From Arthrobacter sp. SDTb3-6 (GTDB taxonomy: Bacteria > Actinomycetota > Actinomycetes > Actinomycetales > Micrococcaceae): a stretch of DNA of 32,229 nt. Positions 1 through 8,002 of the stretch are shown here, piece after piece. The notes under the pieces were generated by a model. It worked only from the letters and a program-made list of their open reading frames with translations. It was not told the origin of the DNA and made no database searches. The position numbers and the translations under genes are program-made. Positions within the stretch are counted from its first letter, which is position 1, and each line of letters begins with the position of its first letter. Location: positions 1-32,229 of the forward strand of contig NZ_JAAMFN010000042.1 of NCBI RefSeq assembly GCF_013376095.1, written 5' to 3'.

Positions 1-451
1 GTTGGGTGCCGCCCGCCCCCGGGATGATCCCGAGGTTGGTTTCGGGCAGGCCGAAGCGGGCGCTGTCCGAGGCGATGCGAATGTCGCATGCCATGGCAAG
101 CTCATTGCCCCCGCCGAGGGCGAAGCCGTTGACTGCCGCAATGGTTGGCTTCTCGTAGTCCTCGAGGTAGTCGAAGAAGCGCTGCATGGTGGCCGTGAGG
201 CCGTCGGCAAAGGTGTACCTCGCCAGCTGGTTGATGTCGGAGCCGGCAATGAAGGCTTTCTCCCCGGCACCGGTGAAGGCCACGGCACCGACCTCATCCT
301 TGCCCGCAAAGTCCTCAAGGGCCTCACGGATTTCACGCACGACTGTAGGGTTCAGCGCATTGCGGGCCTCGGGCCTGTTGACCGTGATGGTGGCGAGCCC
401 GTCTGCCAGCCCGGTGCTGATCGTCTCATAATTCGGCATTGCCGCAGTCAC
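1..451 (-). CDS. Enoyl-CoA hydratase/isomerase (crotonase family), C-terminus cut by window edge
   Basis: The 150 visible residues are the N-terminal half of a crotonase-fold protein. The oxyanion-hole region lies around AGSDI (residues 69-73) and NGFALGGGNELAMACD (108-123). E117 and E137 sit where the two catalytic glutamates of enoyl-CoA hydratase sit. The expected reaction is hydration of a trans-2-enoyl-CoA such as crotonyl-CoA. I chose the GTG at 451 because AGGGA stands 8 nt upstream; the in-frame ATG at 439 has no close ribosome binding site. The gene begins only 11 nt after the acyl-CoA dehydrogenase stop, so it is the last visible gene of the operon. The family is certain; the substrate is inferred from its neighbours. 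Confidence 0.9.
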   Translation of the reverse strand, partial: MTAAMPNYETISTGLADGLATITVNRPEARNALNPTVVREIREALEDFAGKDEVGAVAFTGAGEKAFIAGSDINQLARYTFADGLTATMQRFFDYLEDYEKPTIAAVNGFALGGGNELAMACDIRIASDSARFGLPETNLGIIPGAGGTQ

Positions 452-462
452 GTGCGCAGTCC

Positions 463-1656
463 CTAGCGGAAGGCGGGGATGCCGGTGATGTGGCTGCCCA
501 TGATCAGGGTGTGGATCTCGTCTGTCCCCTCGTAGGTGCGCACGGATTCGAGGTTGTTGGCGTGGCGCAGCGGCGAGTAGTCCAGCGTGATGCCGTTGCC
601 GGCGAGGATGGCCCGGGCGTCGCGGCAGATCTGGATGGCCTCGCGGCAGTTGTTCAGCTTGCCGACAGAGATCTGCACGGGTTCCAGCGTGCCGGCGTCC
701 TTCATGCGGCCAGTGTGGATGGCCAGCAGCGTGCCCTTCTGGATTTCCAGCAGCATGTTCACCAGCTTTTGCTGCGTGATCTGGTATGCGGCCAGCGGCT
801 TGTTGAACTGCATCCGCTCCAGCGAGTACTTCAGCGCTTCCTCGTAGCTGTCGCGGGCGGCCCCCATGGCACCCCAGATGATGCCATACCTGGCCTCGTT
901 CAGGCAGGAAAACGGGCCGCGCAGGCCCTTCGCGCCAGGCAGCACGGCATCCGCCGGGAGCCGGACGTCCTCGAACTCCAGGTCACACTGGATCGAGGCA
1001 CGCATCGACAGTTTCGGCTCGATCACGGTGGCCGTAAAGCCGAGGGTGTCGGTGGGCACCAGGAAGCCGCGTACGCCGTCGTCAGTGGCCGCCCAAATCA
1101 CCGCGAGCTGGGCAATCGAGGCCAGCCCGATCCACCGCTTGGCCCCGTTGAGCACCCAGCCGTCCCCGTCGCGCCGGGCGAAGGTGGCCATGGAAGACGG
1201 GTCCGATCCGGCGGTCGGCTCGGTCAGGCCGAAACAGCCGATGATCTCCCCGGCAGCCATGCCCGGCAGGTACGCGTTCTTCTGCTCCTCGCTGCCCCAC
1301 TTGTGGATGGCGCTCATGGCCAAGGAGCCCTGGACCGAGACGAAGGTGCGCAGGCCCGAATCCCCGGCCTCAAGCTCCATGGCGGCTAGGCCGTATTCGA
1401 CGGCGGTGCGGCCCGGACAGCCGTAGCCCTCCAGGTGCATGCCCAGCAGGCCCAGCGCCCCCATCTCCTTCGCGATCTCGACGGGGAAGTGTGCGTTTTC
1501 GTACCAATCCTTGATGTTGGGCCGGATGCGCTCGGCCACAAATTCGCGCACGGTGTCGCGCAGGGCTAGTTCCCCGCTGCTAAAAAGCGCGTCAAGGTTC
1601 AATATGTCGGATTTGGCCAGGACGGCCGTGTTGTTTTCTGTGGCGGGGGAGTTCAC
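463..1656 (-). CDS. Glutaryl-CoA dehydrogenase-like acyl-CoA dehydrogenase
   Basis: This 397-residue FAD flavoprotein has the normal acyl-CoA dehydrogenase length. Features of the glutaryl-CoA dehydrogenase branch are the GYGCPG segment (residues 77-82), R103 in LRTFVSVQ, where the arginine binding the distal carboxylate sits, and TYEGTDEIH near the C-terminus with catalytic E376 preceded by Y375. That branch oxidises and decarboxylates glutaryl-CoA to crotonyl-CoA and passes electrons to ETF. The start is GTG with a weak GGAAAGAGA upstream. It lies 54 nt behind the CoA-transferase and 11 nt ahead of the hydratase, an order matching activation, oxidation and hydration of a C5 dicarboxylate. 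Another dicarboxyl-CoA substrate remains possible. Confidence 0.88.
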   Translation of the reverse strand: MNSPATENNTAVLAKSDILNLDALFSSGELALRDTVREFVAERIRPNIKDWYENAHFPVEIAKEMGALGLLGMHLEGYGCPGRTAVEYGLAAMELEAGDSGLRTFVSVQGSLAMSAIHKWGSEEQKNAYLPGMAAGEIIGCFGLTEPTAGSDPSSMATFARRDGDGWVLNGAKRWIGLASIAQLAVIWAATDDGVRGFLVPTDTLGFTATVIEPKLSMRASIQCDLEFEDVRLPADAVLPGAKGLRGPFSCLNEARYGIIWGAMGAARDSYEEALKYSLERMQFNKPLAAYQITQQKLVNMLLEIQKGTLLAIHTGRMKDAGTLEPVQISVGKLNNCREAIQICRDARAILAGNGITLDYSPLRHANNLESVRTYEGTDEIHTLIMGSHITGIPAFR

Positions 1657-1710
1657 TGTCTGTCTCTTTCCAGGGGTCTTTGGGGTTGGCTGCGCGCGTA
1701 GGCTACGAGT

Positions 1711-2901
1711 TTAGCGGCCGGTGGCGGCCGGAAGCGGGCTGTAGCGGGGCAGCACCGTGCTGTTGTCGGCGCCGAGTTCCGGCGGTGCGATGCGGACCCG
1801 CGGGCGCTGTCCGTTGAAGTTGACGGGGAAGGCCACCTGCTGCAGCGCCCCGATGCGCGGGTGCTCCACTGTCTGGAGCATGTCCAGCGCGGTGGTGTGC
1901 GGGTGTGCGTACACCTCGTCCAGGCTGCGGATGGGTGAGGCCGGGATGCCGCGGGCGGAGAACAGCTCGCACCATTCGACGACTGTCTTTGCCTTGAGCG
2001 CAAGTTCCAGCTGGATGTTCAGCGCCTCGCGGTTTGCCAGGCGGCCGTTGTTGGTTGCCAAGACCTCATCCGCGCCGAGGTCAGGGCGCCCAATCGCGGC
2101 GCACAGCTTCTGCCAGAGTGCGTCATTGCCAATGGCTATGACGAAGTAGCCGTCTTGTGCCTGGTACGCCTGGTACGGGACGAGGTTCGGATGTCCGGAA
2201 CCCAGCGGGCCCGGGCGCTTCCCGTCGGCAAAGTAGTTGGTTGCCCAGTTCACGTGCAACGCCAGCTGGCATTCATACAGCGAAGTTGTCACGTACTGGC
2301 CCAGCCCGGTGCGCGAGCGCTCCAGCAGGGCGGCAAGGAGGCCAATGATCCCGAAGAGTGAGGCGCCAAGGTCTCCCATCGCGAACCCTGCCTTCAGCGG
2401 CGCGCCGCCCGGTTCCCCGGTCAACGACATGAGCCCGCCGGCCGCTTGGGCAATCATGTCGTAGCCCGGCTCGTCACGCAGCGGGCCCTCGTCACCAAAC
2501 GCGGAGATGTGCAGGATGACAAGGTGCGGGTAGCGCCCGGAGAGCACCTTGTAGTCGAAGATCCGCTGCAGGCCGGAGCCGGGGCGGAAGTTCTCCACCA
2601 GCACGTCCGCCTCCGCCAGCATGCGGTGCACCGTTTCCTGGCCTTGGGGGCTTTTCAGGTCGATGGTGACCGCCTTCTTGCCGCGGTTGATGGCCAGGTA
2701 GTACGTGGCGTCGGTGCCCGCAACCGGCGGGCCCCAGGAGCGGGTGGGGTCCCCGCCCTCGGGGTGCTCGACCTTCGTGACATCCGCGCCCAGGTCCGCC
2801 AGGGACATGGTGGCGTAGGGGCCGGCGAGGATCTTGGACAGGTCAACGACCTTGATGCCTGCCAGCGGGCCGGAGGTGGTGGGGTTCATCGTGTTTTCCA
2901 T
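1711..2901 (-). CDS. CaiB/BaiF family III CoA-transferase
   Basis: This 396-residue protein has the family III layout: an N-terminal GIKVVDLSKILAGPY segment, VENFRPG near residue 102-108, and MGDLGAS with D177 at the position of the catalytic aspartate that carries the acyl-enzyme intermediate. The family moves CoA from a donor such as succinyl-CoA to a carboxylic acid. Next to a glutaryl-CoA dehydrogenase, a succinyl-CoA:glutarate transferase role is plausible but inferred. The frame is open further upstream, but that part overlaps the preceding gene and is arginine-rich nonsense, so I start at the ATG at 2901, which follows GGAAGAAG. The ATG at 2889 is an alternative. The upstream gene ends 22 nt before. 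Confidence 0.88.
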   Translation of the reverse strand: MENTMNPTTSGPLAGIKVVDLSKILAGPYATMSLADLGADVTKVEHPEGGDPTRSWGPPVAGTDATYYLAINRGKKAVTIDLKSPQGQETVHRMLAEADVLVENFRPGSGLQRIFDYKVLSGRYPHLVILHISAFGDEGPLRDEPGYDMIAQAAGGLMSLTGEPGGAPLKAGFAMGDLGASLFGIIGLLAALLERSRTGLGQYVTTSLYECQLALHVNWATNYFADGKRPGPLGSGHPNLVPYQAYQAQDGYFVIAIGNDALWQKLCAAIGRPDLGADEVLATNNGRLANREALNIQLELALKAKTVVEWCELFSARGIPASPIRSLDEVYAHPHTTALDMLQTVEHPRIGALQQVAFPVNFNGQRPRVRIAPPELGADNSTVLPRYSPLPAATGR

Positions 2902-2923
2902 CGTGTTCAGCTTCTTCCGGCGC

Positions 2924-4615
2924 CTACTTGAAGACCTTGAGGGCGGCCTCACGGGGCACCTGTGCCCCGTCGACGATCTCGTCGAGCCAGGCCAGCGCCT
3001 CAGGGGTGCTGTCCGTCCGACCCTCAACGATCAAGGAGATGTAGGAGTTGGCGACCAGCAGCTTGCGGTACGTGCCCGCCGCCGTCATTTCATGCTGGGC
3101 CTGCTCAAGCAGCAGCACGGCCATGATCAGCCAGGCCAGTGAGTTGGTGTAGTGCCCGATGAGCGCCTGCGCATCCTCCGTGGACTGGGCCAGCATGTCG
3201 TCGCCGCGCTGGACAAGCTCGTGCCAAGCGTCCGTGAGCCGCTGGGCGCCGGGGGCGCAATCGGTGGATTCCAGGGCTGCGAGCTTCTCGGCCATGGCGG
3301 CCCCCACCACCTGGTGGGCGCCGTACTGCGTCATGCAGCGCAGCACGTCCAGGGCGATGACGTTGCTGGAGCCTTCCCAAATGGAGCCCAAGTGGGAGTC
3401 GCGCAGCAGCCGGGAGTTCGGCCAGTCCTCGATGTAGCCGTTGCCGCCACGGATTTCCATGGCCTCGCCCGTAACAAAGCGGGCCCTCTTGCAGATGTAG
3501 TGCTTGGCAATCGGGGTGAGCACGCGGATGAGCGCCTTGGCCCGCTCGTCGCCGGCGTCCGCCTTTTGCAGGGTGTCGCCGGAGTGGAAGATCAGCCCCA
3601 GGGCCGCCTCCGCTTCCAGCTGCAGGGGAAGGATGGTCATGCGCATGAGCGGCTGTTCCATCAGCGGCTTGCCAAACACCACACGCTGGCGTGCATGGGC
3701 CACGGATTCGGCGACGGCCCGGCGCATCAGGGCGGTCGAGCGCATGGCGTTGGACAAGCGGGAGGTGTTGATCATCTCAGCCATATGCTTGAAGCCACGG
3801 TCGAGCTCGCCCACCTGCAGGGCGTAGGCGCCGTCGAGCGTGATTTCGCCGCTGGGCATGGAGCGGGTGCCCAGCTTGTCCTTGAGCCTGTCGATGACGT
3901 AGCTGTTGCGGGTGCCGTCAGGGCGCAGCCGCGGCAGCATGAACAGTCCGACGCCGCGGGTGGTGCTGTCGCCGCCGGGGTACTTGGCGAGCGTCAGCAC
4001 GACGTCGGCGTCGGGGTTGGAGGTGAACCACTTCTTCCCGCTCAGCCGCCAGGCGCCCCCGTCGGGCACGGCCTTGGTTTCGGTCATGGCGATGTCGGTA
4101 CCGGCCTGCGTTTCGGTCATGAACATGGCGCCAGTGAAGCGCCTCTCGGGGTCGGTGGACGTCAGGCCTTCGATGTAGGCGCCGAACAGCTCCGGGTCGC
4201 CGAACTTGCGCAGCGTGCGCGCCGCGGCGTCGGTCATGGACACGGGGCAGGCAAGACCGAATTCGGCCTGCACAAAGAGGTAGGACAGCGCGTACTTGGC
4301 CAAGTGCGGCGCGACGCCCGTCCAGCCGTGGATGCCCCGGTGGGACAGGGCGGAGAGGCCGTACTGCTCGTAGGCCGCCTTGGACAATTCCAGGTAGCTG
4401 GGGTGGTAGCTGATGCGGTCCACCCGGTTGCCGTCGCGGTCAAAGTGCTCCAGCGTCGGCTTGTTCTTGTCGGCGGTGTCGGCCAGCGTGGCGAGGCGGC
4501 TGTCGGCGTCCTCGCCCAGTTGGTTGAGGACCGGGACAAGCAGTTCCCTGTCCGACGGGGCGAGGTAGCGCTCCACCAGGGGCATCAGGGCCGGATCGCT
4601 GGTTGCAAAGTTCAT
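2924..4615 (-). CDS. AidB-like acyl-CoA dehydrogenase
   Basis: The 563-residue protein is longer than a standard acyl-CoA dehydrogenase and matches the AidB branch. It has an extended N-terminal domain, the MTETQAGTDIA and RLSGKKWFTS core motifs, RGGNGYIEDWP, and IWEGSSNVIALDVLR, in which the glutamate is in the AidB/isovaleryl-CoA dehydrogenase position. AidB of E. coli is linked to the adaptive response and has weak isovaleryl-CoA dehydrogenase activity. Inside a catabolic operon a metabolic role is more likely than DNA protection. I start at the ATG at 4615, with GAAAGG 13 nt upstream; a TTG at 4636 is in frame but has no binding site. It lies between the transporter and the CoA-transferase genes. 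Confidence 0.85.
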   Translation of the reverse strand: MNFATSDPALMPLVERYLAPSDRELLVPVLNQLGEDADSRLATLADTADKNKPTLEHFDRDGNRVDRISYHPSYLELSKAAYEQYGLSALSHRGIHGWTGVAPHLAKYALSYLFVQAEFGLACPVSMTDAAARTLRKFGDPELFGAYIEGLTSTDPERRFTGAMFMTETQAGTDIAMTETKAVPDGGAWRLSGKKWFTSNPDADVVLTLAKYPGGDSTTRGVGLFMLPRLRPDGTRNSYVIDRLKDKLGTRSMPSGEITLDGAYALQVGELDRGFKHMAEMINTSRLSNAMRSTALMRRAVAESVAHARQRVVFGKPLMEQPLMRMTILPLQLEAEAALGLIFHSGDTLQKADAGDERAKALIRVLTPIAKHYICKRARFVTGEAMEIRGGNGYIEDWPNSRLLRDSHLGSIWEGSSNVIALDVLRCMTQYGAHQVVGAAMAEKLAALESTDCAPGAQRLTDAWHELVQRGDDMLAQSTEDAQALIGHYTNSLAWLIMAVLLLEQAQHEMTAAGTYRKLLVANSYISLIVEGRTDSTPEALAWLDEIVDGAQVPREAALKVFK

Positions 4616-4683
4616 TGTGTTGCACGTGCCTTTCAAGATTTTTCAGTAAATGCCTGGTGCTGCGGCTCTCAGGCCATGGATTC

Positions 4684-6027
4684 TCAGGCCTCGGCAATTG
4701 CGAGGTGGCCTGGGCGATTGGCCCATGCTTTGCTGCGCAGCAGCACTGTCATGCACACCAGGGACAACAGCACGTAGCCCAAGCCGAGGAACACCACAGG
4801 CCAAATCGAACCGCTCACGTTCAACAACAGCTGGCTCAGGAATGGTGCAGTGCCGGCGAAGATCGCCGTGGAGACCTGGTAGGAGACGGATATCCCCGTG
4901 TACCGGATGTGCGCCGGGAAAAGCTGCGCCAGGATGCCGGCCAAGGCGGCGTAGTACATGCAGGTGGGCAAGGTGGCCAGTGCCATGCCCAGCATCGACA
5001 GGCCGATGTTGCCAGTGCTGATCATGAGGAACATCAGTGGCAGCAGCACAATTTCGGGCAGCAGCATCCACAGGACTGCCTTCTTGACGTCGATCTTGGA
5101 GGCCAGGATGGCCCCGAAAGGCTGGACGACCATCTGGAAGACCAAGGCAACGGTAATTACCTGCAGGAACTCCGAGCGGCTGTAGCCCAAATCCTTGGTG
5201 GCCCAGGAGAGCGCAAAGGTGGTCTTTACGTAAGTCAGTGCAACGCCGGCAACAACGGCGCCCATGGCGAGGAGCACAACGCCGCCGTGGTTCTTCAGCA
5301 CCTCAGCAAGCGGGACCCTCTTCTGGAGCTTGGACTCGACCGCCTTGATCATTTCGGGCGTCTCGCTAATGTGCAGGCGGATGTACAAGCCGATGACGAT
5401 CAGGACGGCGGAGGCCAGGAACGGCAGGCGCCAGCCCCAAGAGGTGAAGGCCTCATTGCTCAGGAATGTCAGGCCCAGGAATGCCAGCGTTGCCAGCAGG
5501 TTGCCCACGGGGGAACCCTGCTGGGCAAAGGCACCGTAGAGGATCTTCTTCTTGGGCGGCGCAAACTCGGTGGCAATGAGCACCGCTCCGCCCCATTCGC
5601 CGCCCATGGCCACACCCTGGATGACACGCAGCAGCACCAGGAGTATGGGAGCCATCACGCCAATCTGGGCGTAGGTTGGCAGGAGCCCCACCCCGACGGT
5701 TGCAGCACCCATCAGAAGCAAGGTGGTGATGACGGTGTTCTTGCGGCCGAACTTGTCTCCGAAGTGGCCGAAGATCACGCCACCAAGGGGGCGGGCGATG
5801 AAGCCGACGGCAAACGTTGCAAAGGCCGCCAGGGTGCCGATGGCCGGTGACGCATCAGGGAAGAACAGCTTCCCAAGGACCAGGGCCGATGCCGTGCCAT
5901 AAATGAAGAAGTCAAACCACTCAATGGTGGTACCGACAAAGGCGGCCAGGCCGGCCTTGCGGGCCTGCCTTGGGTCAATGCCCAAGACGCTGGGTTCCTG
6001 CTCCGTTGATGCATTCCTGATGCTCAT
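4684..6027 (-). CDS. MHS-family major facilitator transporter (metabolite:H+ symporter)
   Basis: A 447-residue membrane protein with about 12 hydrophobic segments. Family marks are TTIEWFDFFIYGTAS in the first segment (residues 33-47), the loop 2-3 motif GHFGDKFGRKNT (87-98), and RVIQGVAMGGEWGGA in the middle, all typical of the metabolite:H+ symporter group that imports citrate, alpha-ketoglutarate, shikimate or proline/betaine. The start at 6027 is firm, with GGAGGA 5 nt before ATG. It is the first gene of the catabolic operon and is divergent from the LysR gene across 164 nt. Import of the dicarboxylate degraded by the following enzymes is the natural inference. Confidence 0.9.
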   Translation of the reverse strand: MSIRNASTEQEPSVLGIDPRQARKAGLAAFVGTTIEWFDFFIYGTASALVLGKLFFPDASPAIGTLAAFATFAVGFIARPLGGVIFGHFGDKFGRKNTVITTLLLMGAATVGVGLLPTYAQIGVMAPILLVLLRVIQGVAMGGEWGGAVLIATEFAPPKKKILYGAFAQQGSPVGNLLATLAFLGLTFLSNEAFTSWGWRLPFLASAVLIVIGLYIRLHISETPEMIKAVESKLQKRVPLAEVLKNHGGVVLLAMGAVVAGVALTYVKTTFALSWATKDLGYSRSEFLQVITVALVFQMVVQPFGAILASKIDVKKAVLWMLLPEIVLLPLMFLMISTGNIGLSMLGMALATLPTCMYYAALAGILAQLFPAHIRYTGISVSYQVSTAIFAGTAPFLSQLLLNVSGSIWPVVFLGLGYVLLSLVCMTVLLRSKAWANRPGHLAIAEA

Positions 6028-6124
6028 TCAATTCCTCCGAAAGGTGGGGGGCCTCACTCGCCCCTATGCTGTATGTCACTATTTCAGAATTGATTCTTTG
6101 AGTCCAAGACATAATTGCACAACC

Positions 6125-6147
6125 ATTGATGTAGAATTCACAACAAT
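6125..6147. promoter_or_regulatory. LysR-type operator dyad in the divergent promoter region
   Basis: The interrupted palindrome ATTGaTGT-N7-ACAaCAAT has seven of eight arm positions complementary on each side and contains the T-N11-A core of LysR-type sites. It lies 45 bp upstream of the lysR start and within the region shared with the transporter operon. A second smaller repeat, AGAAT-TG-ATTCT, lies at 6086-6097 nearer the transporter gene and could be a second subsite. Confidence 0.6.
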
Positions 6148-6191
6148 GTAGTCGGCGCGGGCCGTCGACCAAACGAGGAGGCGCCGTCGGC

Positions 6192-7136
6192 ATGGAATTC
6201 AGGCAATTTGAGGCATTTCTGGTGGTCGCGGAGGAACTGCACTTCGGGCGCGCCGCCGAGAAACTAAACATGGCCCAACCCGCCCTGAGCCGGATCATTC
6301 GCCTCCTAGAACGCGAGCTGGGAACCGAACTGTTCGAAAGGACAACGCGCAAGGTTCGCCTAACGCCGTCGGGCGTTGCGCTCCTGGAACCGGCGAAGGC
6401 CATTCACGTTCACGTCGACGGCGTCAAGCGCATCACCCGGGCCGCGAAGCAGGGCGAAATCGGCAGCGTCAAAGTGGGGTTTGCCGGCACGACCGGATAT
6501 TCCATCCTTTCGATCCTGGCCAGGGAGGTTTCGCGCGAGCAGCCCGGCATCAGCCTTGAACTCCAGCCACAGCTCTACTCGGGAGAGGCCCTGACGTTGC
6601 TGCGTGACGGGGAGATCGACCTTGGAGTGGTCAGCTCCCCCACCCCAACGGGAATATCAGCGCACCTGGTGCGCAACGAAATCCTCATAGTTGCCGTACC
6701 GAGCGAGCACCCGCTGGCCGCGGAGGAGACTGTTAGTATTGCGGCGCTGCGGGACCAGCGATTCATCGCCTATCCGGCGTCGCACGGCTCCCGGATCCGG
6801 GACGCCATGGTCTCACTCTGCACGGCAGCAGGCTTCGTGCCCCACATCGCCCAGGAAGCACCGGACCCATACAGCCTGCTGGCTTTGGTGGGTGCCGACG
6901 TCGGAGTTTCCATAGTGGTCGGCTCGTCCAGGCACATCCAGGTCGACGGCGTGACGTACCGCCCACTTGCCCAGGCCACAAGCGTGCTGCCCATCGCGCT
7001 TGCCTGGAGAGACACGAACCCCTCACTCGCGCTGCGCACCGTCGTTGAACTTGCGAAGAACGCCTTTCCTCTTGAGGACGTTTCGATCGGAGGCTCAACA
7101 CCTCACCGCCACCGGTCGAGGGGGAGGGTCACATAA
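6192..7136 (+). CDS. LysR-family transcriptional regulator
   Basis: This 314-residue protein has an N-terminal winged helix-turn-helix (about residues 18-45, GRAAEKLNMAQPALSRIIR) and a C-terminal periplasmic-binding-protein-like effector domain beginning near GSVKVGFAG. The ATG follows GAGGAGG by about 10 nt. It is transcribed away from the catabolic operon and most likely activates it in response to the substrate or a pathway intermediate, while repressing itself through the dyad at 6125-6147. The last codons run into the left edge of repeat A, so the extreme C-terminus (GGSTPHRHRSRGRVT) may be altered relative to homologues. Confidence 0.92.
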   Translation: MEFRQFEAFLVVAEELHFGRAAEKLNMAQPALSRIIRLLERELGTELFERTTRKVRLTPSGVALLEPAKAIHVHVDGVKRITRAAKQGEIGSVKVGFAGTTGYSILSILAREVSREQPGISLELQPQLYSGEALTLLRDGEIDLGVVSSPTPTGISAHLVRNEILIVAVPSEHPLAAEETVSIAALRDQRFIAYPASHGSRIRDAMVSLCTAAGFVPHIAQEAPDPYSLLALVGADVGVSIVVGSSRHIQVDGVTYRPLAQATSVLPIALAWRDTNPSLALRTVVELAKNAFPLEDVSIGGSTPHRHRSRGRVT

Positions 7137-7324
7137 AAACCGCGGAAACTAGCCAATTTTTGGGCCCGCGTGTTGAAAAAGATGAGCGCAATTTGAACCC
7201 AATGACGACTCAAACCTGTCACAAGGTCCGGGCGAAAAAGATGAGTAAAAGATGAGTTGGAGCAACGTTTCCCCATGCAAAGCCCCGGCCCACACAACAT
7301 AACCGCAGGTCAGCGCCATGATTG

Positions 7325-7390
7325 TGCCCCGGGTCGGACTCGAACCGACGGCCAAGAGAAACTCAGGACTCTCATGCCAACAGCCTCCAT
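7325..7390 (-). other. tRNA-3'-end-like core of a putative attachment site, copy A
   Basis: Read on the minus strand this ends like a tRNA gene: a T arm with stem GTCGG/CCGAC around TTCGAGT (7333-7349), then CCGGGGC and an A discriminator. No matching 5' half (D arm, GCCCCGG acceptor strand) is present within 110 nt, so it is not a functional tRNA gene. A tRNA 3' fragment of this kind is the usual attB identity block of tyrosine-integrase elements. Confidence 0.6.
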
Positions 7391-7894
7391 TGACCGCCAA
7401 AAACCGCGTGTTTCCGAGGGAGTGCGGGACAGCGGGTCCTTTTGATATGCCAAGGATTGGCACTGGTTTTCGTTCAAAAACGTGAGTAAAACGTGACGAG
7501 GCCCTGCAGCGTAGCCCCGGAGCTGTTGTTTGATGGCCGTTTGCAGGTTCATCCACATGGTTGATGGTATGTCACTGGTTGTGAATGGGGGGCCGTCACT
7601 GTTCAACAATTCCTGTTATTTGAGGCGCGGTCTCGGCCCCACCAGCCGTGTGGCCATTATCGGCCGTGAAACGTGCTTTTTGTTGACTGTTTGCTGGGGG
7701 AGTGGGGCACCATTCACCCAAATTTGGTGGTCATTTGTCTCTGACTGGCCGACCTGGTCGGCCTAAATTGGGATCAATCTCGTACGCCAAACTGCGAACG
7801 GTTCAAGAGCGACGAGGTGGTAGACCGGAGAGCACTCGCGGGGGTTGCCGAGGACCGAATTGGTGAGGATGATGACGAGAGTAATGGGCCGGCC

Positions 7895-8000
7895 GGCACT
7901 AAGAAGGAGTTAAAAGCTGAGGGCCCCGCAGCTCCTGGCCGCGGGACCCTCAGTAATCCATAACAGGGAACCTGCCCCTGTCTTCTACTACAGTTTACTA
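7895..8000 (+). ncRNA. Structured RNA upstream of abi gene, copy A
   Basis: A long hairpin has outer stem CTGAGGG (7917-7923) with CCCTCAG (7947-7953), a single C-A mismatch, and inner stem CCCGCAGC (7925-7932) with GCCGCGGG (7938-7945) closed by the loop TCCTG. A second hairpin, ACAGGG-N7-CCCTGT, lies at 7963-7981, and a third, ACAGT-N5-ACTGT, at 7990-8004 reaches the abi start codon. From 7895 to 8011 the sequence differs from copy B at only one of 117 positions, while the gene and flanks diverge much more. This is far stronger conservation than expected of a leader. Candidate antitoxin or guide RNA of the HEPN protein; its exact ends are not visible. Confidence 0.7.
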
Positions 8001-8002
8001 CT

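Noticed and set aside
439-1389. Long plus-strand open frames opposite the dehydrogenase genes (also 3152-4777 and 4603-5850)
   Set aside because: These are antisense shadows of high-GC genes with low-complexity, glycine/histidine/arginine-rich composition.
7325-7415. tRNA gene at copy A (and at 12120, 19149)
   Set aside because: Only the T arm and 3' acceptor strand are present; no D arm, standard anticodon arm or matching 5' acceptor strand can be drawn.
7149-7609. Minus-strand frames of about 100-135 codons through the att-like region, similar in all three copies
   Set aside because: They read through the tRNA-like core and arm repeats, lack ribosome binding sites, differ in frame and end between copies, and their similarity follows from DNA identity. 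They do not look like an integrase.
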